Below, piece by piece: positions 33,590 through 41,263 of a stretch of DNA of 64,000 nt (the stretch's first letter is position 1; every line of letters starts with the position of its first letter). The notes below the pieces were generated by a model. It saw only the letters and a list, made by a program, of their open reading frames with translations. It had not been told where the DNA came from and searched no databases. A program made the position numbers and the translations under genes. Source of the stretch: Streptomyces asiaticus (lineage in GTDB: Bacteria > Actinomycetota > Actinomycetes > Streptomycetales > Streptomycetaceae); contig NZ_JAGSHX010000006.1 of the NCBI RefSeq assembly GCF_018138715.1, positions 868,001 to 932,000 of the forward strand, written 5' to 3'.

Positions 33590-34614
33590 CCCTCCCCGGG
33601 ACGACGCCGGCCGGCGTCGACGTGGCCGCGCTGGAGCGCTACTTCGAACGCCACGTACCCGAGTGCGCGGGCCCGCTCGAGGTCACGCTCCTGGAGGGCG
33701 GGCGCTCCAACCTCACCTACACGGTGACCGATGGGACACACCGGTGGGTGCTGCGCCGGCCGCCACTGGGGGTGCTGACGCCGACGGCGCACGACATGGA
33801 CCGCGAATACCGCGTCGTCGCGGCGCTCGCCGACACCGCGGTGCCGGTCGCCCGGGCCGTGCTGTCGTGCACGGACCCGGAGGTGATCGGGGCGCCGTTC
33901 TGCGTCGTCGGCTTCGTGGAGGGCACGGTGCTGCGCGACGGCGACGAGGCCGCCGTACTCCCGCCGGACGACGCGCGGCGCGCCGCTGACACGCTGGTGG
34001 ACGCCCTGGTCACGCTGCACTCGGTGGACGCCGTCGGCGTCGGGCTCGGCGACTTCGGCCGGCCCGACGGCTATCTGGAGCGCCAGGTGCGGCGATGGCG
34101 CGGGCAGTGGGACAAGGTCGCCACGCGGAGCCTGCCCGACCTCGACGAACTGCACGGCAGACTGGCCCGCTCGCTGCCCGCGAGCGGCGCCCCGGCCATC
34201 GTGCACGGCGACTACCGCCTGGACAACGTCATCCTGGCACCCGGCGGCTTCGGGCGGATCGCCGCGGTCCTCGACTGGGAGATGGCCACGCTCGGCGATC
34301 CCCTCGCCGACCTCGGGATGCTGCTCATGTACTGGGACCGGACCTGCGAACCGGTCCTTGCGGCGCGGCATGTCCCGACGGCCAACCCCGGTTTTGGATC
34401 GGGGCGCGAACTGGCGGAGCGATACGCCGAGAAGTCCGGACGGGACATCGGCGCCCTGCCGTATTACCAGGCCCTGGGCTGTTTCAAGCTGGCCGTCATC
34501 GCGGAGGGCATCCACGCCCGCTTTTCGGCGGGACAGACGGTCGGCACGGGGTTCGAACGGGTCGGGTCCGCGGTGCCCGCGCTACTGCGCTCGGGGCTGG
34601 AACTCCTGCCGTGA
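33586..34614 (+). CDS. APH-type kinase (ACAD10/11 kinase-domain-like)
   Basis: 342 residues: 'EGGRSNLTYTVTDGTHRWVLRRPP' (Gly-rich loop and ATP lysine region), catalytic 'IVHGDYRLDNVIL' and 'VLDWEMATLGDPLADLGMLLMYW', nearly the same layout as the kinase domain of animal ACAD11. Predicted to phosphorylate the hydroxyl of a hydroxyacyl-CoA for elimination by the co-translated ACAD (inference from the ACAD10/11 and LvaA/LvaC systems). Confidence 0.9.
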   Translation: MTLPGTTPAGVDVAALERYFERHVPECAGPLEVTLLEGGRSNLTYTVTDGTHRWVLRRPPLGVLTPTAHDMDREYRVVAALADTAVPVARAVLSCTDPEVIGAPFCVVGFVEGTVLRDGDEAAVLPPDDARRAADTLVDALVTLHSVDAVGVGLGDFGRPDGYLERQVRRWRGQWDKVATRSLPDLDELHGRLARSLPASGAPAIVHGDYRLDNVILAPGGFGRIAAVLDWEMATLGDPLADLGMLLMYWDRTCEPVLAARHVPTANPGFGSGRELAERYAEKSGRDIGALPYYQALGCFKLAVIAEGIHARFSAGQTVGTGFERVGSAVPALLRSGLELLP

Positions 34615-34643
34615 CCACTGACACGCAAGACGAAGGAGATCCC

Positions 34644-35414
34644 GTGCGAGACCGACTGTCCGGACAGATCGCCCTGGTCACCGGCGCGACCGGCGGCATA
34701 GGAACCGCCATCTCGCGGCGGTTGGCCATCGAGGGCGCCACGGTGGTGGTGACCGACGTGGACGCCGGCCGCTGCGAGCGGCTGGCGGAGGAGCTGACGA
34801 AGGAGCTGGCGGCCGACGGAGCGCCGGCGCTGGGCCTCGCGCTGGACGTGAGCGACGAGGAGGCGTGGCGCGGAACGGTCGAGCGCGTGGTCTCCCAGCT
34901 GGGCGGCCTGTCCGTGCTCGTCAACAACGCGGGGATCGCCCAGATGCGCACCGTGGAGACGGAGACCCAGGAGTCCTGGGACAAGGTCATCGCGGTGACC
35001 CAGGGCGGTGTCTGGCTCGGCATGAAGCACGGTGGCCCCGCGATGGAACGCTCCGGCGGCGGCTCGATCATCAACATCGCGTCGATCTTCGGCACGGTGG
35101 GCGGCTTCGGCAGCCAGTTCTCGTATCACGCCGCGAAGGGCGCGGTCCGGCTGATGACGAAGAACGCCGCGCTGCACTGGGCCACCCGCGGCGTCCGGGT
35201 CAATTCGATCCATCCCGGCTTCATCGAGACCCCGCTCTCGCGCGAACTGTGGCGGGGCACGCCTCGTCACACCGCGATGGTCGAGGGCACCCCCATGGGG
35301 CGGCTCGGCAGTCCGGAAGAGGTCGCGGGGGCCGTCGCGTTCCTCGCGTCCCAGGACGCGAGCTTCGTGACCGGCTCCGAGCTGTATGTGGACGGCGGCT
35401 GGACGGCACGCTGA
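34644..35414 (+). CDS. SDR family oxidoreductase 5
   Basis: 256 residues from the GTG at 34644, which follows AAGGAG by 5 bases; a GTG at 34611 overlapping the kinase stop is possible. Motifs: 'TGATGGIGTAIS', 'NNAGIAQMRT', 'NIASIFG', 'YHAAK' and 'HPGFIETPLS'; Asp in 'VVTDVDAG' suggests NAD(H). Third gene of the ACAD-kinase-SDR unit; in the levulinate pathway an SDR makes the 4-hydroxyacyl-CoA that is then phosphorylated. Confidence 0.88.
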   Translation: MRDRLSGQIALVTGATGGIGTAISRRLAIEGATVVVTDVDAGRCERLAEELTKELAADGAPALGLALDVSDEEAWRGTVERVVSQLGGLSVLVNNAGIAQMRTVETETQESWDKVIAVTQGGVWLGMKHGGPAMERSGGGSIINIASIFGTVGGFGSQFSYHAAKGAVRLMTKNAALHWATRGVRVNSIHPGFIETPLSRELWRGTPRHTAMVEGTPMGRLGSPEEVAGAVAFLASQDASFVTGSELYVDGGWTAR

Positions 35415-35496
35415 CGGGACACCACCCGCCGTGGCGGACGAGCGGGTGGCGGCCGGGTGTCGTGGCGGACGAGCCGGGTGCCCGGCCGCCGCGTGC

Positions 35497-36855
35497 TCAG
35501 TCCGTCGCGTGCGACGCGGTCGCGGTGGCGGTGGCGGTGGCGGTGTCCGCGGCGGTCAGTCCGAACACCAGGGCCGAGGCGATGCCACCGGCGTAGGCAC
35601 GGTTCCACAGGCCGCCGGTGTCCGACCCGGCGGCGAGCAGTCCGGGCAGCGGTTCGCCGTCCCCGCGCAGTACGCGGGCCCGGTCGTCGATGCGGACACC
35701 GTGAAAGGGGAAGGTGATGGCCGGTACCGCCTCGATCACGTAGTACGGCGGTTCGTCCAGCGGGAGGCGGTCCAGTTTCCGGCCGGGCGAGGGCTCCAGC
35801 CCCGCCGCGGCGTGTTCGTTGAACAGCTTGACCGCGTCGCGCACGGCATCGCCCCGATACCCCCATTCCTCCGGGAGGTAGGCCAGTTCGTCGAGGTCTT
35901 CGGCGAGTCCCACCCGGCCGCCCCGCTTGCCGGCCAGGGCGAACTTGTCCACGGCGACCGCGCCCTCGACGTAACTGCCGACGACCCAGTCACGGAAGAC
36001 CCGGGCGTCGGCGATGAGCAGGCCCCGGCCTTCGGGCTGCTCCAGCAGCGCCATGGCAGTGAGGTGGTCCCCCAGCGTCTCGTCGACGAACCGGTCGTTG
36101 GCCACGTTGAACAGGAGGGCGTGCTCGCTGTAGTAGAGCGACAGGTCGACGAAGTCCGCCGGATCGGCGAAGGGGATCCCGCTGGGGATGAGATGGCCGT
36201 AGAAGCCCGCGTCATCGTGGCCGGTGGCGGCACCGACCGAGGTGGCCAGACGGTAGCCACCGCCGCGGCTGAAGGGGTTGGAGCGGAGCTCCATGCCCCC
36301 GGCCCGGGGGTGCACATGCGTGGCGCGGAGTTCCGTATCGCCCTGGAACCCACCGGTCGCGATGAGTGTGGACCCGGCACGCACCTGGGTGCGGGTGCCA
36401 TCGGCCAGTCGCAGTTCCGCCCCGGTCACGACACCGTCGTCGACCACCAGCCTTTCGGCGCGGGTCTCCAACAGCAGCGTGCCACCGCCTCGGCGGATGG
36501 CTTGACGACAGGTGGCGACATACTGATGGGTGTCGAACTGGTGCCCGCGACCGAAACTGAGAACGCGCTGTGCCTCCTTGATGTCCACGCCGAGGGAACG
36601 GATCCACGAGACGCCCTCGGGGAACCGCTCCACCAGGGCGCGCTTGAGAGCGGTGTCTCCATACGGATTCTGCTGGTCCATGACGTCGTGGCTCGGCGCG
36701 GTCCATGCGTAACCCGCGAAGAGCGCGGAACCGCCGACGTCCTTACCGATCTCCACGACCGTGACGGACAGACCGTTGTGAACCGCGCGGGCACCGGCGG
36801 TCAGCCCCGCCATACCCGCACCGATGATCAGCAGATCGACTTCTTCCGCGCGCAC
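35497..36855 (-). CDS. FAD-dependent dehydrogenase, fumarate reductase/KstD-like
   Basis: 452 residues. N-terminal dinucleotide site 'DLLIIGAGMAGLTAGARA' and C-terminal 'GEPLPGLLAAGSDTGGLWNRAYAGG' bind FAD as in the fumarate reductase/3-ketosteroid dehydrogenase family; 'LIATGGFQGDTELR' is also typical. Probably desaturates or reduces next to a carbonyl. The C-terminus ends in a Thr-Ala repeat from a GGTGGC microsatellite near 35520. ATG lies about 40 bp downstream of a TetR-type operator. Confidence 0.87.
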   Translation of the reverse strand: MRAEEVDLLIIGAGMAGLTAGARAVHNGLSVTVVEIGKDVGGSALFAGYAWTAPSHDVMDQQNPYGDTALKRALVERFPEGVSWIRSLGVDIKEAQRVLSFGRGHQFDTHQYVATCRQAIRRGGGTLLLETRAERLVVDDGVVTGAELRLADGTRTQVRAGSTLIATGGFQGDTELRATHVHPRAGGMELRSNPFSRGGGYRLATSVGAATGHDDAGFYGHLIPSGIPFADPADFVDLSLYYSEHALLFNVANDRFVDETLGDHLTAMALLEQPEGRGLLIADARVFRDWVVGSYVEGAVAVDKFALAGKRGGRVGLAEDLDELAYLPEEWGYRGDAVRDAVKLFNEHAAAGLEPSPGRKLDRLPLDEPPYYVIEAVPAITFPFHGVRIDDRARVLRGDGEPLPGLLAAGSDTGGLWNRAYAGGIASALVFGLTAADTATATATATASHATD

Positions 36856-36895
36856 GCGACTCCCCTCCGACCATGGGACAACCCTCCCAGCAAAA

Positions 36896-36909
36896 CTGAA
36901 TCCAGTTCA
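36896..36909. promoter_or_regulatory. TetR-type operator of the FAD dehydrogenase
   Basis: CTGAATCCAGTTCA, matching both arms of the island consensus; the last copy found on this side. Confidence 0.7.
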
Positions 36910-36987
36910 AAGAACAAGCGTTGCGACCAGATCAGCCTGCCAGAACCAGCATCACCATGACCGAAGTGGATTCGCCTGATGAGAGTG

Positions 36988-37240
36988 TCAGCGGTAGTGG
37001 GCCGCCAGTTCGGCGATGGAGGTGAAGGTCTGTGTTCCGGCGCTGCCACCGATGACGCGGACGCCGTCACCGGTTGTGGTGTCGAAGTCGAAGACGTAGG
37101 TCTTGTTCGTGCCGGCGGCCGAGGAGGTCGGGTAGGCCGGTGTGACGCGTTGACCGGTGACATCGGTCCAGGTGCCGTTGCGGCGGACCTGGATCCTGGG
37201 TGGGCCGCTGAACCAGCCGCCGTCGCCGGGGGGCGCTCAG
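36988..37240 (-). pseudogene. Fossil C-terminus of a secreted glycoside hydrolase
   Basis: An open frame of about 84 codons without a start, ending in TGA at 36988. It reads 'GDGGWFSGPPRIQVRRNGTW', '...VTGQRVTPAYPTSSAAGTN', 'TTTGDGVRVIGGSAG' and '...FTSIAELAAHYR', the typical last domain (galactose-binding/discoidin-like) of Streptomyces secreted glycoside hydrolases. Everything upstream of this domain is missing, and the fragment runs straight into the FGGY kinase stop. It marks a deletion or recombination junction. Confidence 0.75.
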
Positions 37241-38715
37241 CGCTCCTGTAGCGCGGCCAGCGCGTGGACGGTCGCGGCGGTGTCCGGGTACAGCCGCCGG
37301 TAGAGGGCGTACAGCTCGTCGTAACGCCCGGTGTGTTCGGGGCGGGGCGTCACCGTCTCGCGCACCGGGTTCCAGTCGTCGATGGAGGCGTCGCCGACGA
37401 GCTGGGCGGCAAGCAGAGCGTCGCCGTAGCCCGCGCCGATGGTGGTGGTGCGCAACTCCTGCGGGCGGCCGGTGATGTCGGAGACGATCTGCGTCCACAG
37501 CGAGCCCTGGGTGCCGCCACCGACGGCGACCACCCGGCGGATGTCGCCGCCGACCGCCTCGATGACCTCGATGTTCTGGCGGATGGCGAAACCGGTGGCC
37601 TCGAGCGCGGCCCGATAGAGGTCGCCGCGGGTGTGGGACAGGGTCAGCCCGGCGATCACTCCACGGGCGTCGGGGTCCATGATCGGGGTGCGCTCGCCGG
37701 AGAAGTACGGCAGCATCAGCAGGCCGTTGGCGCCGACGCCCGACTCGGCGGCCAGCGCGGTGAGTTCGGCGTGGCCGCCGTCGGCGAACAGGTCCTTCAG
37801 CCAGTTGGCCACCGCGCCGGAGGTGGCCATGCCACCGGCCAGGTTCCGGGTCCCGGGCACGGCGCCGACGGTGCCCCACAGGGACGGGCTGGTCAGCGGC
37901 TCGGGCACGGTGTGGATGAGGAACATGGTGGTGCCGTACATCAGCATCAGATCGCCGATGTTCTGCGCCCCCACGCTCAGGGCCTCGGCCCAGGCGTCGA
38001 TGGTGCCGGTGGTGACGGGGATACCGGCGGGCAGACCGGTCGCCGTGGCGGCCTCGGGGGTGAGGGCGCCGGCCGCCTCGCCGGGCCAGCGCAGCGGCGG
38101 CAGCTCGATCCCGGGGGCGACCTCGGCGGCCCAGGGGGCGTACCACTCGCCGGCGAGCGTGTCGTACAGCGGGGTGCACTGGCTGGCCGAGTGGTGGTCC
38201 AGGACGTAGTTCCCGGTGAGTTTTCTGACCAGCCAGGAGCTCGGCATGTACAGGCGCCTGGCCCGCGCGTAGAGATCGGGTTCCTCCTCGGCGATCCACG
38301 CGATCTTCGGCCCGGCGGCCTGGGTGGTCAGGGCGGAGCCGCCGCGACGGATGATCTCGTCGGCGCCGAGCCGCGCCTCGATGCGCTGGATCTGCCGGAC
38401 CGAGCGGGTGTCCACACCGTAGAGCACGGCGGGGCGCAGCGGGGCGTCGTGCTCATCGGTCAGCAGGACGCAGGGGCCCATGCCACTGACCCCGACGGCG
38501 ACCACGGTGGTGTCCTCCGCGGCGGTCAGCTCGCGGGCGAGTTCGGTGAACTCGCGCCACCAGACGGAGGCGTTCATCTCGAAGTGGCCGGGACCCGGTC
38601 TCGCGGGCGTGTGCTCCCGGGTGGCGGAGCGAATCAGTGCGCCATCGAGACCGACGAGGACGCCCTTGCTGCTCGAGGTGCCGATGTCCACTCCGATGAC
38701 TGCGTTGCAAGGCAT
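37237..38715 (-). CDS. FGGY-family carbohydrate kinase
   Basis: 492 residues: N-terminal phosphate loop 'VIGVDIGTSSSKGVLV' and C-terminal ATP site 'VAVGGGTQGSLWTQIVSDITG'. Family members phosphorylate xylulose, gluconate, ribulose, glycerol or erythritol; the sequence does not decide, though a GntP-type permease lies 4 kb away. The ATG at 38715 is chosen: no ribosome-binding site is seen, but it sits 7 bases after a possible -10 box, so the mRNA may be leaderless. A LacI-type operator lies in its promoter. Confidence 0.9.
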   Translation of the reverse strand: MPCNAVIGVDIGTSSSKGVLVGLDGALIRSATREHTPARPGPGHFEMNASVWWREFTELARELTAAEDTTVVAVGVSGMGPCVLLTDEHDAPLRPAVLYGVDTRSVRQIQRIEARLGADEIIRRGGSALTTQAAGPKIAWIAEEEPDLYARARRLYMPSSWLVRKLTGNYVLDHHSASQCTPLYDTLAGEWYAPWAAEVAPGIELPPLRWPGEAAGALTPEAATATGLPAGIPVTTGTIDAWAEALSVGAQNIGDLMLMYGTTMFLIHTVPEPLTSPSLWGTVGAVPGTRNLAGGMATSGAVANWLKDLFADGGHAELTALAAESGVGANGLLMLPYFSGERTPIMDPDARGVIAGLTLSHTRGDLYRAALEATGFAIRQNIEVIEAVGGDIRRVVAVGGGTQGSLWTQIVSDITGRPQELRTTTIGAGYGDALLAAQLVGDASIDDWNPVRETVTPRPEHTGRYDELYALYRRLYPDTAATVHALAALQER

Positions 38716-38722
38716 GGCGAGC

Positions 38723-38751
38723 ACGCTGACAGAAAACGATTTCATCGTCAA
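38723..38751 (-). promoter_or_regulatory. Kinase promoter with LacI-type operator
   Basis: On the minus strand TTGACG (38751-38746), a 17-base spacer and CAGCGT (38728-38723) resemble a sigma70-type promoter; GAAATCGTTTTC, a LacI-type palindrome, fills the spacer. The start codon follows after 7 bases. Confidence 0.55.
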
Positions 38752-38860
38752 GAGAGACCACGCGAACGGCCATTGCCCCGGCGAAAAGCCATATCAGCAG
38801 CGCGCATCGGCACCCAGGGACACTCCGGGATACCCCGCGAGTGGCCGCATGTCTCACCCC

Positions 38861-38907
38861 TTGACACCCCCTGGGGCCCGCTCTACGTTTCGGTGAAATG
38901 GATTTCA
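38861..38907 (+). promoter_or_regulatory. Orphan promoter-operator facing the 3' end of lacI
   Basis: TTGACA (38861-38866), 17-base spacer, TACGTT (38884-38889), then TGAAATGGATTTCA (38894-38907) at the expected transcription start. It points to the plus strand, where only the reverse side of lacI follows. Same operator type as the other two sites of this regulator. Confidence 0.6.
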
Positions 38908-38943
38908 GACGTGCTGCGCCGCGTCGCTCGTGGCGCCCGCCCG

Positions 38944-39966
38944 TCAGGCCCGGGCAGGCCCGGCCGTGCTCTCCCTGACCTGTAGCTTTGTGCGCAGCAC
39001 CACGGTCTGCACCGGCGACACGCTGCCGTCCATGCGCTGGAGGAGGAGGTCGGCGGCGGTGCGGCCCAGCTCGTACGAGGGCAGTTCGACCGCGGTGAGC
39101 GACGGGCGTACCAGCGATGCCCAGGGAACGTCCCCGAAGGAGAGCACACCGACGTCGGGTGGGGTGCGGCCGGTCTCGCGGAGGGCGTCGAGGACACCGA
39201 TGGTCATGAGGCTGTTGGCGACGAACACGGCATCGGGCGGCTCGGGCAGCGCAAGCAGTTCGCGCATCGCCGCGCGGCCGCCGTCCACCCGGAAGTCGGC
39301 GTGCCGTACGTAGGTGTCGTCGGCCGCGGCCGGGCCGCCCTGGGCGGCGCGCAACGCCGTGCGGTGGCCCGCGAGGCGCTCCTCGGAGGTGGAGACGCCT
39401 TCGGGCCCCGTGACGCAGGCGATCCTGTGGTAACCGGCCTGGAGGAGGTGGCGGGTGGCCACCTCGCCACCGTGGTGGTTGTCGACCCGGACCGCGTCCA
39501 CCTCGGCGTCGCGCGGACGACGATCGACGGCGACCACGGGCACACGCCGGTCGGTCAGCGGCCCCAGATCCGTCTCGTCCTGGGACGCCGCCGCCACGAT
39601 CACGCCCGCCATCTGCTCACCGAGAGCCACCTCCAGGTAGCGGCGCTCCTTGTCGGTGTCCTCGTCGGAGTTGCAAAGGACCACGGAGAGGCTGGTGCGC
39701 TGCGCGGCGTCCTCGACGCCACGGGCGAGCGAGGTGAAGATCGGGTTCTCGATGTCCGGGATGATCAGCGCGATCACACTGGACCGCTGCTTGCGCAGCG
39801 ACCGCGCCACCCGATTGGGCGCGAACCCGAGGGCAGCCGCGGCCTCTTGTACGGACAGGGCACGTGCCGGTGTGACCTTGCCGCCGTTGAAGACACGCGA
39901 GACGGTCGCCGGAGAGACACCGGCGGCTCGCGCCACGTCATGGATCGTCACCAACTGTGTCCGCAT
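38944..39966 (-). CDS. LacI family regulator 1
   Basis: 340 residues: N-terminal HTH and hinge ('VTIHDVARAAGVSPATVSRV', about residues 6-26), then a periplasmic-binding-like sensor ('NPIFTSLARGVEDAA', 'VPVVAVDRRPRD', 'GDVPWASLVRPSLTAVELP'). Three matching palindromes (TGAAAnnGATTTCA type) flank it: in its own promoter, in front of the FGGY kinase and in an orphan promoter. Likely represses the kinase and itself, with a sugar or sugar phosphate as inducer. Confidence 0.91.
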   Translation of the reverse strand: MRTQLVTIHDVARAAGVSPATVSRVFNGGKVTPARALSVQEAAAALGFAPNRVARSLRKQRSSVIALIIPDIENPIFTSLARGVEDAAQRTSLSVVLCNSDEDTDKERRYLEVALGEQMAGVIVAAASQDETDLGPLTDRRVPVVAVDRRPRDAEVDAVRVDNHHGGEVATRHLLQAGYHRIACVTGPEGVSTSEERLAGHRTALRAAQGGPAAADDTYVRHADFRVDGGRAAMRELLALPEPPDAVFVANSLMTIGVLDALRETGRTPPDVGVLSFGDVPWASLVRPSLTAVELPSYELGRTAADLLLQRMDGSVSPVQTVVLRTKLQVRESTAGPARA

Positions 39967-39995
39967 CCTTTCACCGTGTACGGTCAGGCTTCACC

Positions 39996-41263
39996 CTACC
40001 CCGTGGTGAAAAGGATTTCACACAGGTAGCCGCGGGCCACCTGGGGTCCGCGCACTTGGACGTGGCCCACCCGCCGGTCGTCCAGCGGGCGGTCCGCGCC
40101 GTCCACGATGCGCACCTCGCACCCGGGCACCGGCAGACCGACGTCCATCAACTCCACGGCGTCCGGGCCCCGGGCCGTCTCCACCGCGTGGCCCCGGCTG
40201 AGAGCCGCCCGGTCCAGCACACGCTCCACCGCCATCTCGCCCAGGGGCGGGAAGGTGACCGCCAAAGTGGCCTCGGCCAGGCCGTAGACCGGCAGTGGTG
40301 CCCGCTCGTCGAGGCCGGACGTCCGCGCCTTCGCCACGAACCTCCACCACACCGCCGGGGCGATCGGCTCGGCACCGACCAGGAGCAATCGCACGGAGGT
40401 CAGATCGAGCCGCGCGAAGACCTCATCCGGGATCCGCCGTACGGCCAGGGCCAGGGCGAAGCTGGCGGCGGACAGGAGGGTCGCCCCGGTGGCGGGCCGC
40501 CGTCTCCAGCCACAGCGCCGGACGCTTGGCGAACGACAACGGCTCCAGCCGTACCTGCTTGGCGCGCGCGGCGAGCGGGCCCAGGTGGGTGCCGATGAGC
40601 CCCATGTCGTGGAAGTACGGCATCCAGCTCGCCACCACATCGTCGGGTGTGATGGCCGCGGCGAGCCGCATCTGCTCCAGGTTGGCCAGCACGGCGGCAT
40701 GCGTCAGCTCGACGTCCTTCGGGGCTCCGGTGCTGCCCCGAGGAGAACTGGACGAACGCCACGTCGTCGGGCGTGGCCTGCGGCAACCGGGTGGGCGGGC
40801 GCCCCTGCCGCAGATCGTCCAGTCGCAACGCCTCGACACCATCGGGCAGTTCGCCCAGCAGCGTCTCCGTGGCCTCGTCCACCGCCACCGGCGGGCGGCC
40901 GAGCGATTCCCACACCGGCGCCACCCGCCGGACATCGGACGCGAGCGACACCGGGACGAGACCGGCCAGCAACGCACCCCAGAACAACGCCTGGAAGTCA
41001 TCGCCGCGGTCGGCGAGCAGCGGGACACAGGTGCCCGGCGCCACCCCGGCCGCGAGACAGCCACCGGCGACGCACATCGCCTCGTCCCGCAGCTCCGCGA
41101 AGGTGACGGTCCGCTCGCCACCGTCGCCTCGGACATGCACCAGCACCTGGTCCGGGGCCGCCTCTGCCGCGCCCGTCGAGACCTGCGGGAGCGTGGTCTC
41201 GCCATTCGGTCCGGTTCTGGGCGCTCTGGCGTCCCGTCCTGCCGTAGGTGCCCGGCCGGTCAC
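39996..41263 (-). pseudogene. Fatty-acyl-AMP ligase remnant, two frameshifts, C-terminus lost
   Basis: The N-terminal part reads '...APDQVLVHVRGDGGERT' through 'DDVAFVQFSSG'. There a G4 run (40736-40739) shifts the frame; the next part continues 'STGAPKDVELTHAAVLANL' to 'ALWLETAARHRG', and a second shift near 40485 leads to 'ATLLSAASFALALAVRRIP' and on to 'GHVQVRGPQVARGY'. It stops at 39996, exactly where the C-terminal ligase domain should begin, against the LacI control region. Intact relatives (about 550-600 residues) load fatty acids onto polyketide/NRPS carriers; no such genes are here. Confidence 0.85.
40007..40020 (-). promoter_or_regulatory. LacI-type operator in the lacI promoter
   Basis: TGAAAAGGATTTCA overlaps a possible -35 (GTGAAA) whose -10 would be TAGGGT, 17 bases on. 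Indicates autoregulation. Confidence 0.65.

Noticed and set aside
21987..34614. APH-type kinases as aminoglycoside resistance genes
   Set aside because: Both are co-translated with acyl-CoA dehydrogenases and carry the ACAD10/11-like 'VHGDxRLxN' and 'DWE' layout.
16487..36909. Classical steroid-degradation (KstR) regulon
   Set aside because: Thiolase, ACAD and KstD-like enzymes fit superficially, but no ring-degradation genes (KshA/KshB, Hsa enzymes) are present and the operator differs from the KstR motif TnnAACnnGTTnnA.
39996..41263. Fatty-acyl-AMP ligase as the starter of a lipopeptide cluster
   Set aside because: Two frameshifts and a missing C-terminal domain; no carrier protein or NRPS/PKS gene in the window.
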